A DNA stretch of 64,000 nt from NCBI GenBank assembly GCA_009746045.1, contig RPFO01000050.1, positions 4,679,824 to 4,743,823 on the forward strand, written 5' to 3'. The notes under the pieces were generated by a model. The model was not told where the DNA came from. It saw only the letters and a list, made by a program, of their open reading frames with translations, and searched no databases. The stretch is from Mesostigma viride (lineage: Eukaryota > Streptophyta > Mesostigmatophyceae > Mesostigmatales > Mesostigmataceae). Positions 40,901 to 50,077 of this stretch are shown here, piece by piece (position 1 is the stretch's first letter; each line of letters begins with the position of its first letter). Made by a program: the position numbers and the translations under genes.

Positions 40901-41232
40901 GTTTGAAGTAGATTGAAGTAGACTGTACTACCCTGTAGGCCAAGTGAAGTACTTGGAACTACGTCCAAGTACTTAGAACTAGTTTACAAGTTACTTGTAC
41001 GGACTTGCACCCTATTAGAGGGCAGATCTCGTACCACCACACTGGCGCCCCTTATTAAATTCCAGGGCCCTTATAAATTGTGACTACTGCCCCTTATAAA
41101 AGACCAGGGCCTATTATAAAATATTAAATGCTATTTACTTTTTATATGTGCTGTCACCCAGCGGCGTCCCTCGCCTCCTTCGCTCCCTCCGCCCCGACAA
41201 ATCAGGGAATCCAGATCGAGGGAGATCAACCA
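37979..41232 (-). mobile_element. Family B element, copy 3, inserted in A copy 3 pol
   Basis: Minus-strand order: A1 41232-40524, internal 40523-38986 (179-bp tandem pair; hairpins at 39102-39139 and 39035-39072), B1 about 38985-38823, A2 38822-38113, C-rich spacer and B2 38112-37979. B2 lacks its outer 50-55 bp. Hairpin 1 has CCAGC/GTTGG, a change kept paired by G-U. The element is flanked by a perfect 127-bp duplication of pol. Confidence 0.87.
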
Positions 41233-41359
41233 TGCACCCCCCTTGGCTGTCTTGGGATCCCGCAGAAGAAGCGCGCCCAGTCCCCGCTGCCCCAGGCGAC
41301 GGTCGCCACGCAGTGCCACGTCCCCCACTCGGAGCTTGAAGGCCTCCCCGATGCGCAGG
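41233..41359 (-). repeat. 127-bp direct duplication, right copy
   Basis: Perfect match to 37852-37978; adjoins the intact A1 end (TGGTTGATC) of B copy 3 and continues into uninterrupted pol. Confidence 0.9.
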
Positions 41360-41766
41360 TATTGCTGGAAAGTGATGACGCACACGGCTGCTGCCATGGG
41401 CGCCCCCTGCCAGCGGAGGAGCTGCACCACCAGGTAGAGCAGCTCCCACGGCACCGGATTGGGGCTATGCGTTTGCACGCGTCGCTGCCACCCGTACAGG
41501 AGCCGGCGGGCCTCGCGCCACCCCTGCACTTGGCTGGGGTAGTACAGTTGCAGCCCACACAGCGCCCTCATGCACATGGAACGCCAGGCTGCTCCCCCTC
41601 CATCCTCGTAGACAGACACGAGCCACTCGCAGAACACGCTCTCCGCTTCCTCCGGCGGTACAGCACCATAGGGCTCAGCCCACAGGAGGTACGCGATCAC
41701 TGCGCGATGGTAGCTGCGCAGGGTCGCGGGCAGCACGGTGCTCTCCAGCAGTTCCTGCCGCCCTCC

Positions 41767-41790
41767 CGGCCCCGGGTTACTCTCCACATC
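41767..41790 (-). other. Canonical 2A motif in family A pol (copy 3)
   Basis: Minus strand codes DVESNPGP preceded by G and followed by GGRQELLESTV. Compared with family C, five of 24 bases differ (GAT/GAC, AGT/AGC, AAC/AAT, CCG/CCA), all synonymous. It sits between RNase H (NPADAPSRGRWVRDL) and the recombinase. Confidence 0.85.
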
Positions 41791-44006
41791 GCCATCGGCG
41801 GTAAGGTCCCGCACCCACCGTCCCCGGCTGGGCGCGTCAGCGGGGTTTCGCTCCGAGCGGATGTACACCCAGTGGTACCTGGTGTTGCTGGCACAGCCCA
41901 GGGCGGCAGCGCGGCGGCACCACGTGTTGAGGCGGTAAGATGATGACCGTCCCTTCACCACTGCGCCCACAACGGCGGTGTTATCCACCAGCCGTACGTG
42001 CCGTCGCCCCCACCGCGCCCGCGTCCGCAGCCCCCACTCTAGGCTCTGCACGGCTGCGCGCGCCTCTTTCTCATTGATGTGCGCCCCCGCGTCCCTCCAC
42101 CGGTGTTTCACCGCCACACGCCAGCGGGCGGTCGCCACCGCCCGATGTTCCCTCTCCCCCGTTCGCTCCACACCGACCTCTTCCGACCCTACACACAGAG
42201 TCTTCCACCCCTTCATTTCGCGGCAGTTGGACAAAGCCTTCACGTCTGCCTCTGCCAGACGGGCGTACACCACACCGGAGCCCCGGCTCGACGCGTCACT
42301 GGCCACGACGGTGGTGTCCAGTGGCTGGTTGCGCTGCGCATGCACCAGGGGAGCCAGGCAGACAGCCGCCCAGAGCTCCCGGCGCACACTTGCCCAGAGT
42401 TGGAAGCGTCCTCCCTTGTGGAGGGCCAGCACTTGGTGGAGCATCCTGTAGGCGTGGAACCAGGTGCTTAGCAGACTCCTGCGCAGCAGCTGGATCCATA
42501 CCCAGCGTCCCAGTAGGGAGGCCAACTCATGGTAGCTTGCACGTCCCCGAGCCAGCACCGCCTCGGTGTCGTGGACCAGGAGGGCCAGTCGCTTCGCCGA
42601 CGGCCACAAGCTCCCATCTTGGTGAAACTCGATGCCCAGGATCTCCACAGCTTGACCTTCCCGCGCCCGCTCGACCTTTTTCTCATTCACCACCAGGCCA
42701 GCTGGCGCGTAGCACTCGGTGCATGCGCGGTCCAGCAGCGCGTTCGCCTCCGCTGCGCTGCGCGCGTGTGTGGTGCCCAGGTCGTCGATCATGACCAACT
42801 GCGCCGGCCGAGGAGGGTCCTCGGGCAGCAGCTGCCAGTCAAGTTCGGCGGCCCCCACCAACTCCATCCACTCCCGTCCTCCCTCACGCACTGTGCGCAC
42901 CCCGAGCTGATGCATCGGGACGCTCACACTCAGCCCGGGGTTCAGCTTCCCCGGCCCGAACAGGGTCTGCATGTGCGCCACCTGCGCCAGCAGGACCGAG
43001 TGAGACCACCCCATCACCAGAACACGGAACCTGGGATAGAGCCGGCGGCGCTCCCCGGGCTGGCCGACCTCGTCCGACCAGACTGGGGGCAGCGCGAACC
43101 ACTCCCGCCACTCCGTTGGCACGGAGAAGCGGTAGTAGTACGTCTCCAGGTCCGTTTTGCTCGAGTAGCTGGGCGCGCCCCCTGCCATCTCGGCCACCGC
43201 CCCCACATCTGGCAGGTAACAGCCGCCAGGGGTGAGGAACTTGTCGTTGCTCTGCACCATGTTGCAGATGAGTCGCTGGCGCTGGGCTGACGGGTCCACC
43301 ACCCCTGGATCGCGCTTGGGCACGCCGAACAGGCCGTTGGTGACCGGGGGCTCCTCCTCGCTGTACTCTGTCATCCCGGTCTCCGCCAGCCGCACGCTCA
43401 GGCGCGCGTACTCTGTGTCGCTCGCACAGCCATGCGTCACTCGCCGTCGACGCCCTGGCTGCACTACCTCCTCCTCCCTCAAAATATTTTTTATGTTGCC
43501 ATATACCTCCCTCCACTGGGGGGGGAGGCAGTCCATCAGCGGCACGCTGCCCGCCACTCCGCCCGCGGGCAGCGCAAGTCTCTCTGGGACAATCATTTCA
43601 TATTGCCCGTCGGGCCCATAGGGCCCAGACTCAACGTCATGCACCAGGTCCTCTGCCGCTACGGCTCTCAGCCGGCGCTCATGGACCTGGGCGGCAATCT
43701 CCAGCCCTTGTAGGGCCGCCTGCTGGGCAGCGGTGCAGGGAGCCGTTGCCGTCGCCCCGCTAGTGCCGCGCCCTGGGGGCCCGCCGGCAGGCGTGGCCAT
43801 TGCTGGCCCCGCCCCACACCCGGCCGCCCCCACAGGCGGTTCCCGTGTCCCCCCCCACATCCAGTTCAGGCCTTCCACGAGCCGGACCATGAGCAGCAAG
43901 CGTGCCCGCCGCCGCGTGGCTCGCTGCAGCCTGCGTCGTGAGCGCAGGCGGGACCGGTCGAGGGGCTGGACGGCCGGAACTGGGAGGGGGAACACGCCGC
44001 GCCCCC

Positions 44007-45904
44007 TCACTTCTGCTTGTTGCTGGCGGAGGAGGAGGCCACCGCCCCCCCATCCACCTTGGCCAGCACCGCCGCGCTGACCCGCGCGTCGTGCTCCTTC
44101 TTGGCGGCCTTGAGAGCCCGTCGCGCCGCCCTCGTCCGCTGGCTGCCGCTCTCCACCACCGGCAGCACGAAGGCGGCCTGGGCGACCCACGCGCCCTGGC
44201 CCCGCTCGCTCTCCACCACCATGAGTGACTCCACGATGCGTGCAAAGTACTCCATGCACGCGAGCTCGGTCACCGCCGTGACTCCCAGCTCCTTCACCGC
44301 CACGTCCAGGGCGTGGCACAGGTTGACCGCGATGTCCATGCGCTCGCGACTCTGCCACCCGCTGGTCTGGCCTGGCCCACGGATGAACATGGGCTTCAGG
44401 CCCTCCAGCCGGGCCCGCAGACTGCCCCCGTACCGGTCCTTGGCCGTTTGCAGGTACTCGGGCAGCACCCGCAGCTTGTACCGGTAGTCCTCCACCTCCC
44501 AAGGGATGCTGGTGGCAGTCCCCGGCAGGGCGACCCCCTTGGTCATGGGCACAGCCAACACCTGGCCGCTCGCTGGGTCGGCGCGACCCGGTAGGCGGTC
44601 CCTGCGGCGCCGGCTGCTGCTGCGCCGGCCCGAGTCGCTGCTGCTGCCGCTGCTGCTGCTGCTGCTGCTGCTGCTGCAACGGCACGTGCGATGGCGGCAC
44701 TTGGGACACTTGGCTGCCTTGGCTCGCGCCGGTGCTGGGGCCACTGGTTTGGCGCCGGGCAGGATTGTCCCACCCCCCCGCGCCCCTTGCTGGGCCGCTG
44801 GGTGTGAGCTGTGCAAGGGATACCCCTCTGCAGGCTCCTCGTCCCCCGCCACGGACGCGGGGGCCGTCACCCATCCCCCCTGGCCGCCCCGGGGCTCTTC
44901 CCCAGTGCCTGGGCCTCCAGCCCCCGGCCACCCGGCTCCCCAGTACCCCGGGGGGGGGGCAGGCACCCAGTAACCGCCCCCTGGCACTGCTCCTTCCCCT
45001 GCCCCACTGGTGTACCCCCATGGAGGGGCTACCCCGGTGGCGTGCAGGCCACCAGCCCACAGTGGGGCTATCCCGGGGTGGGTTTGAGGGGTGTGCCCAC
45101 CCGGCACTCGCAGTGCAGGGCCCAATGGGGGGTGCCCTCCTCCCTGCAAGCCGGCAGGGCCCCCCCCCCCCCCCGCACCCATCACCCCCTGTCCTCCCAT
45201 GACGGCGCCCATGCGGGCCATCATGGCGGGGTCCATGGCCAACAGGTGGGCCCCCGCAGCCCCTCCCTTGCCACCGCTGCGCCCCCCCCCACAGTTGGGG
45301 CCGTGCCCCCTACCCCCTTTCCCCTGGCCCCTCCAGCCACCAGGGGGGTGCCTCCCACCACCTTCCCTCGCCCAGCAAATGGCGTGGCACCTCTGCCAAC
45401 AGTCTCCCCACCCCCTGGGAGACCTGTGCCAGTCTCCTGAGCCGATCCTAGGGCTTCTATGCTCATCTTGCCCATGGTTGCCGCAAATTTTGCCAAATCA
45501 TTGGAAAAATTCGCAGCTTGAGGCGCCCCATGATTCTGCTCATCTCGAGAGGCCCCAGACATGTCCCCCAACATATCTTCGGCCTCCTCAGAGCCTACGA
45601 AGCCCTCCTCGGCCCCCATTTCGGCCAGGAACCCCTCTCGCAGTTTGTGCTCCAAGGAAAACGCGATATTCTTTCCCAGTTGTGCTGGCTCGCTGCTAGC
45701 TTCTATTTCATATCCCACACTCACCAAATACCGTCCTAATGAGTCTAAGGGACTTTTTGAAGAAGCTGCAAGTCTTGCCTTGTAGGCAGGACCGAGGGAA
45801 CCCACTATCAAAGTGGCCAACGAAGTGCTATCCTTATTTGCTGCAAAATAAAGATTTCGTGCAGTTTGCGCGAAACCTCTCGGAATGGGCTCATTCGACC
45901 CCAT
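44007..45904 (-). pseudogene. gag: Family A gag (copy 3), one homopolymer frameshift
   Basis: ATG at 45904 (MGSNEPIPRGFAQ), stop TGA 44009-44007. One break near 45290: a 9-base G/C run where copy 2 has 10, so the ORFs 45904-45221 and 45242-44007 would otherwise be one protein of about 630 residues. Domains in order: an N-terminal domain shared with C Gag (LYFAANKDSTSLATLIVGSLG), a Gly/Pro-rich middle, CPKCRHRTCRC (possible zinc-binding cluster), a short Ser tract with RRSSSRRRRDRLPGR, and the C-terminal Gag domain (TKGVALPG, ELACMEYFARIVES, VLPVVESGS), ending NKQK. Homopolymer length may be a sequencing error rather than a mutation. Confidence 0.78.
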
Positions 45905-46010
45905 TTTTTGCTGCGAAATCACTTAATATGACGTGGAAATTATCGAGCTTTAAAGAGCGCAAAAGGAACGAGTGATTTTGACCAAGAAACGGCAAAGAAA
46001 ACTAATAAAT

Positions 46011-46479
46011 AATAAAGCATGCGCCGCCATGTCTTCCTCAATAAATTGGCTGCATTGCATGCGCACGGTGACGGATGCAAGTCCGGTACAGTACTGGCGC
46101 GGCGCCCAGGTGCCACTGAACAGTTGTACTACAAAGAACCCATTTGTACTGATTCTTTCGACATTGTACTACGTTTAGTCACTGTCTACTTCAACCCAGG
46201 TGGTCATACCACCTCCTAGGCAGGTTGTGCTACACCTGAACGAATCTTTACTAGCCTGAGCTAGTTTGAACTAGTTTGAAGTAGATTGTACTACCATGTA
46301 GTACCAATGAAGTACTTTGAACTACATCCAAGTACTTGGAAGCAGTCCAGAGGTCATTTGCAGGGACTTTCACCCTTTCCATGAGCATTTCTCGCAGATC
46401 AGCCATGAGGCAGCGGCACCGACTCGCACTCCGCTCCCCTTAGTCGCAAATCAGGGAATCCAGATCGTAAGATCAACCA
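46011..46479 (-). repeat. Family A A1 repeat (copy 3)
   Basis: Reverse complement; left end TGGTTGATC at 46479. Beyond it, 46480-46518 holds the outer 39 bp of a further B repeat in the same orientation, so a second A element or a solo unit once stood immediately upstream. Confidence 0.85.
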
Positions 46480-46518
46480 TCCTCTGTGCATGCTTTCAGG
46501 TTCACTTTGTTTGAGAAG
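46480..46518 (-). repeat. Family A B-repeat tip
   Basis: Matches the outer end of B (TCCTCTGTGCATGC..GTTTGAGAA) and is joined to the interior of a B-family A repeat. Confidence 0.7.
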
Positions 46519-47301
46519 AATTTTATAATAGGCCCTGGTCTTTTATAAGGGGCAGTAGTCACAATGTATAAGGGCCCTGGAATTTAATAAGGGGCGCCAG
46601 TGTGTTGGTACGAGATCTGCCCTCGAATAGGGTGAAAGTCCGTACAAGTAACTTGAAAACTAGTTCTAAGTACTTGGACGTAGTTCCAAGTACTTCACTT
46701 GGACTACAGGGTAGTACAGTCTACTTCAATCTACTTCAAACTAGTTCATTCTAGTTCAAACCAGTGCTGACGTGCTTCGGCGTAGCACTGGACGCTCAGG
46801 AGGTGAACGGACCTACTGGGGTGTAGTAGACCAAGACTAAACGTAGTACAATGTCAAAAGAATTAGTAGGGATGGGTTCCTTGTAGTACAACTGGCCAAG
46901 GGTGCTTTTGGCGCCAAAACCAGGTGTACCGGAATTGCATCCGCCACGGTGGGCAAGTACGCTGCCACTTCGCATGGTGTACGAATATTGTATGGGTCAC
47001 GGAATTGTGTTTCGACCCGAATTAGAAGGACCTGGGCCGCCGCCGGCCCAAGTCTGAGAAAAAGTGCTGGCATATAACCAGCCGAGGTGTGCCTGTGCTG
47101 GTATTCGTTTTTATTAGCCCACCCAACCCACCCTGAGGGGAGTGAGAGGGCAGCATCAGCTGGGTGGGGGGGCCTTCAGATGCTTTATTCACCAATTATG
47201 CGACTTTGGTCCAAGAGTCTCTTGTGCGTAAACGTATTTTGTAAAAAATAATGTCTGGAGCCCTCAGTAATGGAGTGAACGAGTTGAGACATGCACAGGG
47301 A
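46519..47301 (+). mobile_element. Family B 3' remnant: A2 (5'-truncated) - spacer - B2
   Basis: A repeat from ATTTTATAATAGG to TTTATTAG (47117), spacer CCCACCCAACCC, B2 to CATGCACAGGGA (about 47301). Upstream parts are lost. Confidence 0.8.
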
Positions 47302-47332
47302 CATCCCTACTAATTCTTTTTCGAGGGAGATC

Positions 47333-48023
47333 CAGCACAGGCACACCTCGGCTGGTTATATGCCAGCACTTTTTCTCAGACTTGGGCCGGCGGCGGCCCA
47401 GGTCCTTCTAATTCGGGTCGAAACACAATTCCGTGACCCATACAATATTCGTACACCATGCGAAGTGGCAGCGTACTTGCCCACCGTGGCGGATGCAAGT
47501 CCGGTACACCTGGTTTTGGCGCCAAAAGCACCCTTGGCCAGTTGTACTTCAAGGAACCCATCCCTACTAATTCTTTTGACATTGTACTACGTTTAGTCTT
47601 GGTCTACTACACCCCAGTAGGTCCGTTCACCTCCTGAGCGTCCAATGCTACGCCGAAGCACGTCAGCACTGGTTTGAACTAGAATGAACTAGTTTGAAGT
47701 AGATTGAAGTAGACTGTACTACCCTGTAGGCCAAGTGAAGTACTTGGAACTACGTCCAAGTACTTAGAACTAGTTTACAAGTTACTTGTACGGACTTTCA
47801 CCCTATTAGAGGGCAGATCTCGTACCACCACACTGGCGCCCCTTATTAAATTCCAGGGCCCTTATAAATTGTGACTACTGCCCCTTATAAAAGACCAGGG
47901 CCTATTATAAAATATTAAATGCTATTTACTTTTTATATGTGCTGTCACCCAGCGGCGTCCCTCGCCTCCTTCGCTCCCTCCGCCCCGACAAATCAGGGAA
48001 TCCAGATCGAGGGAGATCAACCA
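47333..48023 (-). repeat. Family B A repeat, reversed
   Basis: Nearly complete A repeat in reverse, with its left end TGGTTGATC at 48023 and its right end truncated at CAGCACAGG. With 46519-47117 it forms a large inverted repeat separated by B2 and about 30 bp. A short ACTAATTC / CGAGGGAGATC filler at 47302-47332 consists of pieces of the repeat itself. Confidence 0.8.
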
Positions 48024-48131
48024 TTCCTCACGGTAGATAGGCATGACAACGCTGATGATGTGGCTCACTACCATGCATATATGGATGTCCTGATGGCCTC
48101 GCGTGGTACTTACCAGACTGATGGCAACTAG
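48024..48131 (+). pseudogene. Possible C-terminal tail of LTR-retrotransposon polyprotein
   Basis: Open frame reading LTVDRHDNADDVAHYHAYMDVL..YQTDGN then stop TAG. It lies upstream of the polypurine tract and LTR at 49170-49183 once the solo A element is removed. No catalytic motif is in this short piece, so the assignment comes from position only. Confidence 0.35.
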
Positions 48132-48212
48132 ATAGAGGGCCTTTGGCCCAACCTGAGGGTGTTGTCCCTCCGGTATAATTATAGAGTCGCCCTCATATTC
48201 TGGCCAGTTGGT

Positions 48213-48889
48213 TGGTTGATCTTACGATCTGGATTCCCTGATTTGCGACTAAGGGGAGCGGAGTGCGAGTCGGTGCCGCTGCCTCATGGCTGATCTGCGA
48301 GAAATGCTCCTGGAAAGGGTGAAAGTCCGTGCAAATGAATTTGGACTGCTTCCAAGTACTTGGATGTAGTTCAAAGTACTTCATTGGTACTACAGGGTAG
48401 TACAATCTACTTCAAACTAGTTTAAACTAGCTCAGGCTAGTAAAGATTCGTTCAGGTGTAGCACAACCTGCCTAGGAGGTGGTATGACCAACTGGGTTGA
48501 AGTAGACAGTGACTTAACGTAGTACAATGTCGAAAGAATCAGTACAAATGGGTTCTTTGTAGTACAACTGGTCAGTGGCACCTGGGCGCCGCGCCAGTAC
48601 TGTACCGGACTTGCATCCGTCACCGTGCGCATGCAATGCAGCCAATTTATTGAGGAAGACATGGCGGCGCATGCTTTATCAGTTTTCCCCACCCACCCAC
48701 CCTCTTTTGTTTGTTTGTTCGTTTGTTGTCTCTGGGGGTGTTATATGGTGGCAGCCGCCTGGGACTTGCGCACAATTTGCCAGTCTCTCGGTCTACCAAG
48801 GCCTGCAAGCCGCTTAAGCATATAATTTTGCAATAAACAAGTTCTGGTGCCTTCTCAAACAAAGTGAACCTGAAAGCATGCACAGAGGA
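48213..48889 (+). mobile_element. Solo family A unit (A - spacer - B)
   Basis: One A repeat (48213 to about 48686), C-rich spacer CCCCACCCACCCACCC with a TTTGTTTGTTTG tail, then one B repeat (48738-48889), and nothing else. This is what recombination between A1 and A2 of a full element would leave, the analogue of a solo LTR. The flanking TTGGT/TGGTC suggests crossover on a TGG(T) shared between target and element. Confidence 0.8.
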
Positions 48890-49361
48890 TGGTCGTTCTT
48901 GGTCCCTGGTGTTGACATTGTTCACTCTGTGTGTCCTGCCCAGTGCCGTCCCTCCCGGCAAGGCCTCCGTGCCAGGCAGTTAGGGGAACCTCCCACCAGG
49001 CTTGGTGTTGGCTAACCCTACACCACTCGGGGTGGAACCGAGTTAACATGTTGGTGCTTTGTACCTTGGATGGCCTGTCGATTGTGCTGGATTTGTGTTG
49101 GGTGCGTTTCTTTTATATTCCTACCCCTTGGTTTCCTCCCGGTGCGTAGGGAGAGGGCTCCCCACCTTTGTGGGGGGGGAGGTGTTACGTCGCGTAACAA
49201 TCTGTCGCAGTTACGGACGTAAATTAGACTATATTATTACACTATATGTTGAAGCCGACCGGACTTAGTAGACAGAGAGACATAAAATATTTTTTGGCAG
49301 TCCCTGGCCGCCGCTTCCACTTGACCCCCCAAGACAAAACAGAAAAGGGTGGGTGGGTGGG

Positions 49362-49864
49362 GAAAACTGATAAGCTGGCTTGGCAGCCATCACCACCTTG
49401 AAATACATCGCATCAACGTTGCATCCGTGACACACGCAAGTGCGGCGCCCCGCTGGCGCGGCGCTCCATGTAAGAATGACCTCAGAATACTACTGTACTA
49501 GATCTAGGACCCTGATACTACTTTTTTCAACATTGTACTACATTTTTATGATGTCACACATGTTCTGTCATGCCAGAACCGTTCAGCAACCACCTGGCAT
49601 ATCTTGAGGGTCCCTGGATACTAGTTGAAGTAGATTGAACTCGTTTGAACTAGTTTGTACTACCTGTACTAACTTTGAACTAGTTCGAACTACATCTGAG
49701 GCCCATCCAAGGCTGTCAGACCCTCCAGAGAGGGCGTGGCCACCCCGTTTGGCTCCCGCACTTGCACCACTGGGCAACGGTGTAGCGCCTCCAAGGTAGC
49801 GGCGCACCTCCATCCCTCCGCTCCCCCAGGCAAAATCAGGGAATCCCGATCGTAAGATCAATCA
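49362..49864 (-). repeat. Family C A2 repeat (copy 2)
   Basis: Reverse complement of the A repeat, missing 6 bp near 49760 (GTCGAC-containing) relative to A1, so A1 and A2 have begun to diverge. Confidence 0.85.
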
Positions 49865-50077
49865 TCCACTGTGCATTGCCTAGGTCCACTTCTGGTTGAA
49901 GGGCACCAGAACTTGTTTATTACACTATATGTTGAAGCCGACCGGACTTAGTAGACAGAGAGACATAAAATATTTTTTGGCAGTCCCTGGCCGCCGCTTC
50001 CACTTGACCCGCATCTCCAACCTGGCCGCAGGCCGTACATCTGGAAACCGCGTCAGGAGCCATGGGAGGGCACATCC

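Larger units (their letters stand above)
37480..44010 (-). pseudogene. pol: Family A pol: RT - RNase H - 2A - tyrosine recombinase, split by B copy 3
   Basis: The pol frame is open without interruption from the GTG at 44010 to 41233 (926 codons): RT with YYYRFSVP, PRFRVLVMGWSHS and LVMIDDLG (42782-42799); RNase H with VASDAS, NEKEA, LVDNT, NPADAPSR; 2A at 41767-41790; recombinase N-terminus and first box LRIGEAFKLRVGDV to DPKTAKGGA. B copy 3 then interrupts. The remainder is at 37978-37480 with YSMRHGGATYDYL, KRGRWRQF, VDHYVG and stop 37482-37480. A 127-bp segment coding LRIGEAF to GGA is present on both sides. Apart from the insertion no frame damage is seen, so the master was probably active. 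Confidence 0.85.
36481..46479 (-). mobile_element. Family A PAT-like retrotransposon, copy 3 (most complete A; contains B copy 3)
   Basis: Reading on the minus strand: A1 46479-46011, gag 45904-44007, pol 44010-37480 (split by B copy 3 at 41232-37979), hairpins 37402-37193, B1 37142-36991, A2 36990-36530, B2 remnant 36529-36481. B2 keeps its outer 49 bp but its inner part and the C-rich spacer are deleted. This copy defines the family A coding layout. Confidence 0.88.

Noticed and set aside
41131-45060. A 1309-codon minus-strand ORF read as one protein
   Set aside because: Its first third is the alternative frame of gag (Gly/Pro/Arg/Gln low complexity over the AGC tract). Genuine Pol begins at the gag stop (44010), and its last codons are B-repeat sequence after the insertion at 41232.
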